From Dysgonamonadaceae bacterium (lineage in GTDB: Bacteria > Bacteroidota > Bacteroidia > Bacteroidales > Azobacteroidaceae): a DNA stretch of 40,175 nucleotides. The notes under the pieces are model-generated. The model was not told where the DNA came from. It made no database searches and saw only the letters and a list, made by a program, of their open reading frames with translations. The translations under genes were made by a program, and so were the position numbers. Every line of letters starts with the position of its first letter. Position 1 is the stretch's first letter. The stretch is taken from assembly GCA_031275735.1 (NCBI GenBank), contig JAISOJ010000064.1, positions 1 to 40,175 of the forward strand, given 5' to 3'. This document shows positions 17,749 to 27,700 of this stretch, in pieces.

Positions 17749-17979
17749 TTATTTTAAAATGCTTGCTTTCACCCTCTTTTGAAGTACAAGTAATTTTAAG
17801 CGGATTATCTCATTCAACAAATGCATGGCTAATTCTTCGGTTTGCGGAATCGTATCGGATAATTCATCGCAAGCCGCCCAGTTGTTGTACACGGTTATGG
17901 GTTGCTTTAACCCTTTAGTTATACCGGTTTTCAGACAAGACGAAAAAATCATCAGAGACAAAAGAACCCCTAACTCCAT
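17749..17979 (-). pseudogene. Truncated N-terminus of a secreted carbohydrate-active enzyme
   Basis: The likely start at 17979 gives 76 aa. MELGVLLSLMIFSSC is a lipoprotein signal (Cys15), and the next part contains PITVYNNWAACDELSDTIP followed by TEELAMHLLNEIIRLK. To me this resembles the beginning of TIM-barrel glycosidases of the alpha-galactosidase kind, where a barrel of several hundred residues should follow. Instead the frame changes character (LLVLQKRVKASILK) and stops, and the next gene begins beyond repeat copy A. I read it as a remnant left by a deletion. The family assignment is from memory and uncertain; a free small lipoprotein cannot be excluded. Confidence 0.55.
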
Positions 17980-18021
17980 CGAAATTTTATAGTCTATCCT
18001 CACACTTTTTTTATAAATTCC

Positions 18022-18050
18022 GGATTGCTTCGGGCAAGCCTTCGCAATGA
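18022..18050. repeat. Candidate REP-like palindromic repeat
   Basis: GGATTGCTTCG, a GGC-AA-GCC core, then TTCGCAATGA resembles a palindromic intergenic repeat (GGATTGCTTCG...CGCAATGA) found in many bacterial genomes. Here it has imperfect arms (ATTGC/GCAAT and GGC/GCC). It lies upstream of the truncated gene, between it and the GH2 gene. Only one copy is seen in the window. Confidence 0.35.
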
Positions 18051-18087
18051 GGTAGCGACAAATCACAACAAACATAATCCCATTAAG

Positions 18088-20499
18088 TTACTGTATTTTA
18101 ATTTCTACGGAAGTTTCCGGCAATTCTTCCGCAGTAGCTTTGAAAGTTATTCTTCCCTGTTTCCCGATTGGGCGGATAATTGCCAAGGCTTTTCCTCGGA
18201 ACGTTTTCGGAGTCAACGAACGAAAACTTTCCATATCAGTCGCAGAAGCATTACCGGAAGCCGCAATTTCCCCCTGTCCGGAAACGGATATCCGGACTTG
18301 ACAATCCGCATCCGGAACGGTTTGTCCTTCTTCATCAACCAATTCTATCCGAATATATGATAAATCATTCCTTGAATTATTAATCCGTAAACGATCGGGA
18401 GTTAATCTGATTTTTACCGGCGCTCCGGTTGTCCGGAGTATAACGTTTTCCATTTCTTTACCGGATTCCACGCCTACCGCTCTCAGTTCGCCGGGGAAAT
18501 AATTGACGGAAAATGTTGCCGAATATTTTGAAACCGGCTTCTCATCCGTTAAGAGTCCATTCAGGTACAAGCGGACAATGGGATAGCGGGTATAAACGTT
18601 CACTTGCAAGGGTTTATTTTCATTGCCTTTCCAATTCCATTCCGGATATTCTTCAGGCCATCCCCAATAGCTGATTTCCGCATGATAGCTTTCCGGCAAC
18701 GGCTTTTGCACAGCCATTGTTATTTTACTTCCGTTCCATAAGACGTCGCGTAACAGCGATTGAGGTTTCTTATTCCCACAAATATCAATATCTCCACACC
18801 AGGCATTAAACCAAGGCCAATCGAGAAACATCGGAGGTTCCGGATCGCCGTTTTTCACATCCAAAGCATGACCGATTCCCGATTCACCCAGATAATCTAT
18901 CGCAGTCCAAATAAAATCGCCAATGACGGAAGGATGCTTTTCCACCAAATCCCAATTGACGACACGTTCCATTGCCGTTGATTCGCTGCCATAGATAATA
19001 CGGTCGGGAAACAATTGGAGGTCATTTTCATATTCCCGCCACATGTAATTATATCCGCAAACATCCAGCGACGAGAATGCTCGCTCCGAATCTTTCCATT
19101 TCAATGGGGGATTATCCCAAAACTCATTAATCGCCGCAGTTACCGGACGAGTGGCATCGTATTGCCGGATAATCGCTTTCAGCTTTTTCGCAATTTCCAC
19201 ACCCGACGAATCGGCTCTTTCCTGGATTTCATTACCGATACTCCACATGATGACCGAGGGATGATTCCGGTCGCGACATACCATCGAAGTCAAGTCTTTT
19301 TCGTGTCGGTCATCGAAAAAACGGTGGTAATCTTCCGGATTTTTCATTTTCTGCCACTGGTCGAAAGCCTCGTCTATAACCAGCAGTCCAAGTTGGTCGC
19401 AAGCTTCGAGAAATTTTTCAGCCGGAGGATTATGAGCACATCTCACCGCATTGAATCCGTTAGCTTTCAGTAATTCCGCTTTTTTCCATTCGGCCCGGTC
19501 GATGGACGCAGCGCCTAACAATCCGTTGTCGTGGTGAACACATCCACCCTTCAATTTAAGGGATTTTCCATTCAGCAAAAAACCTTTTCCAGCGTCGAAT
19601 GAGATACTTCGAATACCAAAAGAAGTGACTATTTCATCCCGAATCTGATTTTCGGTTTTGATCGAAACTACCGCCGTATATAAGACCGGAGAATCAACCG
19701 ACCATAGGAGCGGTTTTGCCAGCTCGAAGTCCCTGATGACAGCGAATCTTTCACCGGCTTTCAGTTCAGTTAATTGTACAATTTGTTCATTTACAAGTAT
19801 ATTCGAACGGTCTTTTATTTGAATAAACAATTCGGCGCTTTCCGTCTTATTCGTTTCATTGATGACATCCGCCGCAACACAAATCGTAGCTTTCTCTTCC
19901 CTAACAGAAGGCGTTGTAATAAATACACCCCAAGTATCCAAATGCAGACGATCGGTGGTAACTAACCATACGTGGCGATAAATACCCGAACCGGAATACC
20001 ACCGGCTGTTCTTTCCCTCGTTGGAAACCTTGACTGCAATTATATTTTCCTTTCCCGCAGGATTGCAATAAGGCGTAATATCGCAGAAAAAAGAGGTGTA
20101 TCCGTAAGGATGTTCATCTACTTTTCGGCCGTTTAGCCAAACTTCCGTTTCCATATAAGCTCCTTCAAAGTATAGTTGAAGAATTTTCCCTTCCTGCACC
20201 GGTTGTAAAATAAACTTTTTCCGGTACCAGCCGGTTCCGCCGACGGTTTGTCCCGTAGCGATGCTACCCTTTTCTTTAGTAAATGGAAACTCAACACTCC
20301 AATCATGAGGTAAATCCAAGGGTTTCCAGCGGCTATCGTCCATCGCAATAGCAGACGCATCGGTTAAATCTCCGTAGTAAAATTTCCATTCGGTATCAAA
20401 ATTTTGATACCGGATGGAAATTGCTTCGTTTTGCTTAGCACATGAATAAACTGTAAATACAAACAGTAAAACATACAGTAATAACTTTATTTTCATCAT
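18088..20499 (-). CDS. GH2 beta-glycosidase (lipoprotein), paralogue 1
   Basis: 803 aa. A lipobox signal ends at Cys20 (VYSC). Domains in order: GH2 sugar-binding jelly roll (about 30-185, with GGTGWYRKKF and SGSGIYRHVWL), Ig-like domain (about 190-298), TIM barrel (about 300-590), then C-terminal Ig-like domains typical of large Bacteroidota GH2 enzymes. The acid/base is Glu424 in WSIGNEI and the nucleophile Glu506 in YGSES. RCAHNPP (353-359) is the usual barrel motif. GH2 covers beta-galactosidase, beta-glucuronidase and beta-mannosidase, and I cannot choose among them. Its start overlaps the stop of the upstream GH2 gene (ATGA), so the two are translationally coupled. Confidence 0.93.
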   Translation of the reverse strand: MMKIKLLLYVLLFVFTVYSCAKQNEAISIRYQNFDTEWKFYYGDLTDASAIAMDDSRWKPLDLPHDWSVEFPFTKEKGSIATGQTVGGTGWYRKKFILQPVQEGKILQLYFEGAYMETEVWLNGRKVDEHPYGYTSFFCDITPYCNPAGKENIIAVKVSNEGKNSRWYSGSGIYRHVWLVTTDRLHLDTWGVFITTPSVREEKATICVAADVINETNKTESAELFIQIKDRSNILVNEQIVQLTELKAGERFAVIRDFELAKPLLWSVDSPVLYTAVVSIKTENQIRDEIVTSFGIRSISFDAGKGFLLNGKSLKLKGGCVHHDNGLLGAASIDRAEWKKAELLKANGFNAVRCAHNPPAEKFLEACDQLGLLVIDEAFDQWQKMKNPEDYHRFFDDRHEKDLTSMVCRDRNHPSVIMWSIGNEIQERADSSGVEIAKKLKAIIRQYDATRPVTAAINEFWDNPPLKWKDSERAFSSLDVCGYNYMWREYENDLQLFPDRIIYGSESTAMERVVNWDLVEKHPSVIGDFIWTAIDYLGESGIGHALDVKNGDPEPPMFLDWPWFNAWCGDIDICGNKKPQSLLRDVLWNGSKITMAVQKPLPESYHAEISYWGWPEEYPEWNWKGNENKPLQVNVYTRYPIVRLYLNGLLTDEKPVSKYSATFSVNYFPGELRAVGVESGKEMENVILRTTGAPVKIRLTPDRLRINNSRNDLSYIRIELVDEEGQTVPDADCQVRISVSGQGEIAASGNASATDMESFRSLTPKTFRGKALAIIRPIGKQGRITFKATAEELPETSVEIKIQ

Positions 20500-22892
20500 T
20501 TTACTTGAATTACAATCGTTTCGTCGGGTAGATCATCTACTTTTGCTATAAGGGAAATTTCTCCTTTTTCTTTTCCGGAGCGTACGATCGCCATACATTC
20601 TCCTCTCCATGTATGACGTTTGGCTTGTTGGAAACTTTCCGTGCTACAAGGATTTGAATTTGCAACAGCGGCTAATTTCCCTGCTCCGCTCACGACAAAT
20701 TGCACTAAATGATCTGCAACCGGATTTTTAATTCCATTCTCATCTACCAATTCCACTTTGATATAGCTCAAATCATTTCCATTAGAAAGTAGCGGCTTTC
20801 GGTCGGCGGTAAGCCGTAATTTTACCGGTTTTCCGGCTGTCTTTAGAACAGCGGTTGCAACTTCTTTTCCTTTATTCAACGCTACGGCTTTGAGTTCGCC
20901 GGCCTGATAAGGAACTGTCCAGCGAATCCTGTGTTTATCTTCCGGATTATTTTTCTTTTTTTTCAATGAAACTCCGTTCAGGAACAATTCTACTTCTTCA
21001 CATTGGGAATAAGCTACTACCTCTAAAGGCGCTGATTCGTATCCTTCAAAGTTCCAGGAAGGCAACACGTCCGGCCAATCCCAGGTACTCCATTCTGCTT
21101 TTTTAGGATTAAGCGGAAAAGAAGGAACAGGAGGCGTTACAAAAATACCGACAACCGGCTGTTCCTCCCAAAGCGCTTGTCTGTAATAAGATTGTGGGCG
21201 GCGATTCCCGCAGATGTCCATATCCCCGCAATAGGCCAAGCTCCACGGGTAAAAATTTTGTTCCTGAGGATAACCTCTCCAACCGATACTCGCTTCGCCG
21301 ATGTAATCGAACGATGTCCATACAAAATCTCCGATCACCCAAGGGTATTCTTTCACTGTTTTCCAATAATCATAGGCATCAATTGCATACGATTCGGCAG
21401 CAAACATGATCCGGTCGGGATGCCTTTCATGATCCGGTTTGTATCTCCCTGGAGAATAATTATAACCGCATACATCCAAGTTGGAAAAATAAGTATCTTT
21501 TTGGTCAATAATCGCATTTACCGCAGCGGTTACGGGACGTGTAGGATCAATGGAACGGACATAATTACTTAAATCTTTGCAAACTCCGGCAATTTCTTCC
21601 GTTTCCGTATTCCGTATCTCATTTCCTATGCTCCACATAATTACAGAAGGATGATTCCGGTCCCGCAAAATCATGGAAGCCAAATCCAAAGGCCATAATT
21701 CGTCGAAACGTGAGGCGTAATCCTCTTCGAAATGGCCGGTACGCCACACATCAAACGCTTCATCAATAACCAACATACCTAAACGATCGCAAGCTTCCAG
21801 TATTTCTTGGGAAGGAGGATTATGGGCCATACGAATGGCATTAAATCCGGCCGTTTTATGCAGTTCGACTTTTCTTTCTTCCGCCCGGTCGAGCGCTATC
21901 GAGCCCAAAGGACCATTATCATGATGGATGCAGCCGCCTTTCAATTCCAACGTTTTACCGTTCAACCGGAATCCATGTTGGGCGTCGAATTGAATGGAAC
22001 GGATTCCGAACGATTCTTCTGTCCGGTCTATCACTTGTTTGCCGGCAAGGATTTCCGTTTCAAGAGTATAAAGATAAGGCGATTCCACCGACCACAGATC
22101 AGGATTGGCAACCGACAGGACTTGTTTCAAGGTTTCTTTTTTCCCGTTTCCAACTTCGACGGTTACTTCGCTTTGCGCTATGATCCTGTTTTCTTTATCC
22201 TTTATTCGATGGCGAACTTTTACGGATTTATTTTCAGGGTATTGATTAACAACGGTAGAAGCTATGGCTACGGTTGCCTTATCTTCCGAAATCTCCGGTG
22301 TTGTAATGGCAATACCCCAATTCTCGATATGCAAAGGCGAAGCGATCGTTAACCAGACGTGGCGAAAAATTCCTGCTCCACTATACCAACGGCTTGTAAT
22401 CGTTTCTTTATCAACTCGAACTGCAATCAGGTTTTCCTCTCCGAATTGAACGAAATCGGTAATATCATAGCAAAAACTTGTGTATCCGTAAAAATGATTT
22501 CCGACATGTTTTTCATTGATCCACACATCCGAATTCATATAAACTCCGTCAAACTGTATGAATATCTTCTTGCCGGTATCGGCTTTTGACACTTTGAAAA
22601 GTTTCCGGTACCAGCCTGTTCCGCCGACTGTAAATCCACTCGATACGCCATTCACCACCGTTGAATCAAAAGGCGAATCGGCGCCCGGGATATCTTCGAT
22701 ACTCCAGTCGTGCGGTACATTTATCTTCCGCCATCCGGTATCCGGCAAAGCAATTTTTTCTCCCCCACTAACCTCTCCCCTGTGGAAAAGCCAGTTTTCA
22801 TCGAACGACTGAACAATACGTTGATCGTTTGTGTGTTTCTCACAGCTAACGAAAAGGGAAACACATACTATAAAAAATACTATTTTTTTCAT
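20496..22892 (-). CDS. GH2 beta-glycosidase (lipoprotein), paralogue 2
   Basis: 798 aa. The signal MKKIVFFIVCVSLFVSC carries a lipobox at Cys17. The domain plan equals that of its downstream neighbour: sugar-binding domain (GGTGWYRKLF, SGAGIFRHVWL), Ig-like domain, TIM barrel with RMAHNPP (354-360), acid/base Glu425 in WSIGNEI and nucleophile Glu500 in FAAES, then C-terminal Ig-like domains with LRLTADRKPL and ending in a beta-sandwich. The two proteins are clearly paralogous from end to end but differ throughout, which suggests an old tandem duplication with different specificities. It starts 4 bp after the SusD gene. Confidence 0.93.
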   Translation of the reverse strand: MKKIVFFIVCVSLFVSCEKHTNDQRIVQSFDENWLFHRGEVSGGEKIALPDTGWRKINVPHDWSIEDIPGADSPFDSTVVNGVSSGFTVGGTGWYRKLFKVSKADTGKKIFIQFDGVYMNSDVWINEKHVGNHFYGYTSFCYDITDFVQFGEENLIAVRVDKETITSRWYSGAGIFRHVWLTIASPLHIENWGIAITTPEISEDKATVAIASTVVNQYPENKSVKVRHRIKDKENRIIAQSEVTVEVGNGKKETLKQVLSVANPDLWSVESPYLYTLETEILAGKQVIDRTEESFGIRSIQFDAQHGFRLNGKTLELKGGCIHHDNGPLGSIALDRAEERKVELHKTAGFNAIRMAHNPPSQEILEACDRLGMLVIDEAFDVWRTGHFEEDYASRFDELWPLDLASMILRDRNHPSVIMWSIGNEIRNTETEEIAGVCKDLSNYVRSIDPTRPVTAAVNAIIDQKDTYFSNLDVCGYNYSPGRYKPDHERHPDRIMFAAESYAIDAYDYWKTVKEYPWVIGDFVWTSFDYIGEASIGWRGYPQEQNFYPWSLAYCGDMDICGNRRPQSYYRQALWEEQPVVGIFVTPPVPSFPLNPKKAEWSTWDWPDVLPSWNFEGYESAPLEVVAYSQCEEVELFLNGVSLKKKKNNPEDKHRIRWTVPYQAGELKAVALNKGKEVATAVLKTAGKPVKLRLTADRKPLLSNGNDLSYIKVELVDENGIKNPVADHLVQFVVSGAGKLAAVANSNPCSTESFQQAKRHTWRGECMAIVRSGKEKGEISLIAKVDDLPDETIVIQVK

Positions 22893-22896
22893 TCTT

Positions 22897-24630
22897 CTAA
22901 TTATATCCCGGATTTTGAATTAATTTGGGATTCTTCTGCATTTCTGCACGGGAAATCGGAATCAAGTAATGGCTGTTATTCCATGCCCTATTTTCCCCTA
23001 AAATCGTTGTTTGCCTGTAAGTCGGGTTTTCGACGGAATCATCGGTCGGATAAGTGACTTTTACGCCCGTTGCCGGAACATAAGCCGAAGGAGCAATCAT
23101 CCAGCGGCGGACATCAAAGAAGCGGTGCTGTTCCCAAGCCAATTCTACGCGACGTTCATTTCTACAACGATCGAGCAAGGCCGTACCGGATTCCGTAACA
23201 TCAGGCATACCCGCCCTTTTCCGGATCAGGTTCATGACTCTGCGGGCTTCTCCGTCTTCTCCCAGAGCAATACAAGCTTCCGCATAATTCAGCAGAATTT
23301 CCGCATATCGAATCTGAATATAGGGTTGGGGCTGTCTTGGACCATAATAATAGGTCGGGAAATTGGGATCAATGAATTTGCGGATGTAATAACCGGTCGC
23401 ATTTTCCTGGTAATCGGCGCCGGATTTAACAACTGTACCTTGACTGTCCTCCCAAGCGCCAACTTGCACAATATGATCCGGCGTATAGCCTCCGTCTCTT
23501 ACCCAATCAGCTCCTTCATGCAGAATGGTCGCATAAAAGCGGGGATCCCGGTTTGCATACGGATTTGAGGATTGCGTGTTCCAATCGAAACAGGTTCCAT
23601 CGCTGTTTTCATAAGCATCAGCCAAATTTCCGGTAACTTGGTTCAATCCGTATCCACCCCAAGAGGGAGTTCCACAAATGCTTGATATCCAATCGGTAGC
23701 CCAATAGGGGAAATTTATTTTATCATAAATGGTAATAAATATCTGCTCATCAGACGACATACTTAAAAACAAATCCTCGAAGTTTTTTACAGGATCCGGA
23801 TTTTCTTCATATAGATCATAGATTCCCAAGTCTATCACTACCTTAGCCGCGTCGCGGGCTGTCCGCCAACGTTCTGCCCTGTCTCCGCCAACATAACTTA
23901 CCAATTCGGGATAGCTGTAGCCATTCGACCAGGATGCCTGCGAATTAAACAGGTCGCTGGCTGCATAAAGCAGAACTCTCGACTTGATAGCAAGCGCAGC
24001 GCCTTGGGTCGCTCTCGTTTTGTCCGATTGAACAGGCAATTGCGAAGCAGCCTGATTCAAATCCGTAACAATAAAATTAACGGTTTCTTCCAGCGTATTA
24101 CGTTCCTTACTGTAATCGTCACCGATTTGATATGTATGATCAATGAGGGGAACTCCGCCGTATTGAGCCAATAAGAGATAATAAAAGTAGCCTCTTAAAA
24201 AATGGACTTCTCCCTTTATTTGATTTTTTGTTTCGTCGTCGGGATAAGGTGTTTGCTCAATCCGTTCAAAAAACAAATTACATGCACGAATGGAACTGTA
24301 TACTTCATTCCACCACCATCCTTCCATACAGGTAGCCCAATTATTTTGGAATACGCCGCTATCGTCGGGCGACATGGTGCTGGTCAAAACTTTTGAAACC
24401 ACACCGTCTTGTTGCGCAGGAACAGCTTCGTCGACCAAAGAAGCATTCATATACCATTGATACGGATAAGGAAGAGCATTATAAATGTCAAATACAAATT
24501 CCTCAACCAGCGAAGGATTGTTCCAAACCGCGGCGTCATCAAATTTGTCGCCGGGAACTGTATCCAAATAGTCATTGCAAGACGAAAAGAGCAATGCGAT
24601 GCTTATTATTAAAAAATATATACGTTTCAT
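22897..24630 (-). CDS. SusD/RagB-type glycan-binding lipoprotein
   Basis: 577 aa from ATG 24630. The longer frame to 24726 adds residues encoded by repeat element B and would bury the signal peptide. MKRIYFLIISIALLFSSC is a lipoprotein signal (Cys18) followed by NDYLDTVPGDKFDD, the classic SusD start. The N-terminal TPR-like region is followed by the C-terminal SusD domain with YAEILLNYAEACIALGE and RNERRVELAWEQHRFFDVRRW. SusD proteins cap the SusC channel and bind glycan at the cell surface. SusC lies upstream, but the gap is about 100 bp, unusually long for a SusC-SusD pair, because of repeat copy B. Confidence 0.96.
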   Translation of the reverse strand: MKRIYFLIISIALLFSSCNDYLDTVPGDKFDDAAVWNNPSLVEEFVFDIYNALPYPYQWYMNASLVDEAVPAQQDGVVSKVLTSTMSPDDSGVFQNNWATCMEGWWWNEVYSSIRACNLFFERIEQTPYPDDETKNQIKGEVHFLRGYFYYLLLAQYGGVPLIDHTYQIGDDYSKERNTLEETVNFIVTDLNQAASQLPVQSDKTRATQGAALAIKSRVLLYAASDLFNSQASWSNGYSYPELVSYVGGDRAERWRTARDAAKVVIDLGIYDLYEENPDPVKNFEDLFLSMSSDEQIFITIYDKINFPYWATDWISSICGTPSWGGYGLNQVTGNLADAYENSDGTCFDWNTQSSNPYANRDPRFYATILHEGADWVRDGGYTPDHIVQVGAWEDSQGTVVKSGADYQENATGYYIRKFIDPNFPTYYYGPRQPQPYIQIRYAEILLNYAEACIALGEDGEARRVMNLIRKRAGMPDVTESGTALLDRCRNERRVELAWEQHRFFDVRRWMIAPSAYVPATGVKVTYPTDDSVENPTYRQTTILGENRAWNNSHYLIPISRAEMQKNPKLIQNPGYN

Positions 24631-24720
24631 ACGAAAATGAGTTAACAAGTAAACGAGTTGACGAGTAAACGAATACTCATTTTCATGCTCTTGGGTGTGT
24701 GAAATACATAGATGTTTCAT
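24625..24720 (-). repeat. Start-codon repeat element, copy B (4 octamers)
   Basis: ATGAAA (24720-24715) and ATGAAA (24630-24625) border the element; the second is the SusD start. Four 8-bp units occupy 24641-24672, bracketed by AAATGAGT (24635-24642) and ACTCATTT (24675-24682). The interval between ATGs is 90 nt, the same as in copy A, and the sequence matches copy A over most of its length. It separates SusC from SusD. Confidence 0.85.
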
Positions 24721-24732
24721 ATCCATATTAAA

Positions 24733-27700
24733 TTAAAAGTTAATAGAAAATCCTGCATTGACCATTTTCTGAATGGGATAACCCGAACCGGCCGTCGCCG
24801 AATCCTGTTGATCAACTTCAGGATCAAAATCAGTCATATCAGGTGCATAAGTGAATAAATTCATACCGCCGACATAAACTCTTACCGTATTTATACCGGT
24901 TTTATTCAATATTTTACGAGGTATGGTATAGCCTAATTCTATGTTTTTGAGCCGGATAAAATCGGTCTTTTTAAGCCAAAACGTATTCCAATTGTCCGAA
25001 CTCATCCAGTATTCGTCGTTCCGGTTATACGTCCTCGGATATTCGGCATTGGGATTTTGTTCCGTCCACCGTTTATCGTAAAAACTCTTCGGATAATTGC
25101 GTTCCTCTCCTCCATCAGGCGCTATATACCTGACCGCTCCTGCCTGGCCTTGGAAAAGAACATTCAAATCAAATCCTTTGTATTGAGCCAACAGATTCAA
25201 ACCGCCTGTCCAGGACGGGACAATGTTTTTATATATTCTGATTTTGTCTTCTCCATTGATTTGACCGTCCTCATTGGTATCCCGGAAGAAAATATCACCC
25301 GGACGGGCGCCGGTGATATATTCGGCGTCAGGATCGCCGGTTTTTTCTCTTGCATATTGGTTCCATTGATCTATTTCCGCTTGCGTATGAAATATACCGG
25401 GAGCATCGTAGAGCAAATAGGAATGCATAGGGTATCCGGTTTGCGATTGCCAAGGCCAAACGCCTTCGGCTTCGTCGAAGAATATTACTTTGTTTTTAGC
25501 GTAACCGCCATTCAAGCCAATGCGGTAGGTAAAATCGCCTGCTTTATGATTGTAGGATATATTGAAATCAAAACCGCTGTTTCTTACTTTCCCGATATTT
25601 ACATCGGGTAATATGCTGCCCAAACCTGTTGAACCGGGAACGGATGCGGATTGCGGAATTAAGATTTTACTTCTCAGGTTGTTGAAATAATCGGCGGTAA
25701 TAGTCAGTTTACCTTTCAACAAGTTCATATCTATCCCTATATTCGATTGATCGGCTTCCTCCCATTGTGCCTGTAAATTGTAGGCACGGCTTTCATAGAT
25801 GGTAGATTTATTATTTTGCTCTTCCGGATCCTGTGTAATTACGAAATTTCTCCAATATGCCGAGTATAAGGAAAAATATTGATAAGGATCTATCAGGTCA
25901 TTTCCGGTTTTACCCCAAGAGGCGCGAATTTTCAAATCATTAATTGTCTCTTTCAGATTTCCTTCCCAGAAATTTTCTTCAGAGATACGATATCCGGCAG
26001 AGATACCCGGAAAAAATCCCCAACGTGTTTGTGGTGCAAATTTACTTGTACCCTGATACCTCCAAACAAATTCCAACAAATATTTGCTTTGAAACGAATA
26101 ATTTAATCTTCCGAAATAATTCAACCAACGGTTAATAGCCGGATTCGAACCATTCGCATATTGGTTATTCGGATCGCCAAAGTCCAACTCCTGCGGGAAG
26201 CTCACTTTGTAATTGCGCCTTTCCGCACTGAACCAGTTGGACGAGTTTTCAATCATTTCCAAACCAATCAAAATATTCAAATCGTGACCTTTAGCAACTT
26301 CTTTCTGATAATTGAAAAGTCCATTAACCAAGTATTCTTTCCAAATTGTTTGGTGTTGAATCAGCGAAGGCGCTCTTCCATAGCGCTTCCCCTCCAACTC
26401 AGGAATCTCATTATTGCTCACTGTTTGGCCATCCCATGTGTACAAAGTATATTGGTCATAAAACTTTTTACCGTAATTCAGGCTGCGGTCGATCGCTCCC
26501 GTTGCCACAAAACTTAATCCTTCCACATATGGTATTTTAATGTTGATTTTTCCTGTAATATTGAATACATAGTTTTCATTTTTGTTATAGCCAACTTCGG
26601 AAGTACTTTGTACTACGGGGTTATACTGGTTTTGCATATTCAACGGGGGACCGGGTAAACCATTAGGCCAATAGGCTTGCAAGGTGGGCCTTGCCGTCAA
26701 GAGGTTGGAGAAAAGTGTTCCGGAGCCAATCGTAAGGAAATCCGCGTTTTCCATTCGTCCGCTCATGTCAACAGATACAGTGATATAGTTATTTATTTCG
26801 CCGTCTACATTCGTCCGCAAATCATACTGACTGTATTTACTGCCGCTGTTTTTGAAATACCCATCTTGTGAACGGACAGAAAGAGCTGTAAAAACTTTTA
26901 ATTTTTCCGTTCCTCCCGACAAATTAATATTTACATTGCTTTGCGGCGACCAAGGTTTCAATACAGCATCGAACCAATCGGTGTTGGGATATCTCCAAGG
27001 ATCATCTCCTGCTGTATATTTCTGAATATCCGTTTCTGAATAAAGCGGGAGATCTCCCCTGTAAGCCTTGATTTCATTTACCAGAGTTGCAAACTCGGCC
27101 GAATTTGTAAGTTCAGGAACAATTGTAGGCCTCGACCATCCTTGGCTAAGATTCAAGGTAACATTCAATTTCTCGGCTTTACCTCGTTTAGTCGTAATCA
27201 GGATTACTCCGTTGGCAGCCTGCGACCCGTAAATAGCAGCCGATGCGTCTTTCAGGACAGAGATATTCTCTATGGTCGAAGGATCTATACGTTCCAAGGA
27301 ACGGTTCGGGACACCATCTACTACAATCAAAGGATTATTGTCATTTAAACTACTTTGCCCGCGAATATAAAGCCTTGAAAAATCGGCTCCCGGTTCGCCG
27401 CTTTGTCCTACTACCACAAGTCCGGGCAAACTTCCGGCCAATGAATTTGACACATTCATGGATGGAATTTTAATCACATCGCTGCCTTTAATAGAAGTTA
27501 CCGCACCCGACAGGGTTTCCTTCTTTTGGGTTCCATAGCCGATAACCACAACTTCGTCCAATGCAGCCGGTTTTTCTTTCATCACAACATCAATCCGGTT
27601 TCTCGTTCCAACCGGTATTTCCTGCAATTCATAACCCAAATAGGAAAAACTGAGTACGGCCTGATTTCCGCTCGTTATTGCAATTGTATATTCTCCATCC

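Noticed and set aside
21807-22352. 181-aa ORF antisense to the second GH2 gene
   Set aside because: The GH2 gene on the other strand has intact motifs throughout. The antisense frame has no domain and is a by-product of codon composition.
23011-23568. 185-aa ORF antisense to SusD
   Set aside because: It is a shadow of a well-supported SusD coding region, with no recognisable motif.
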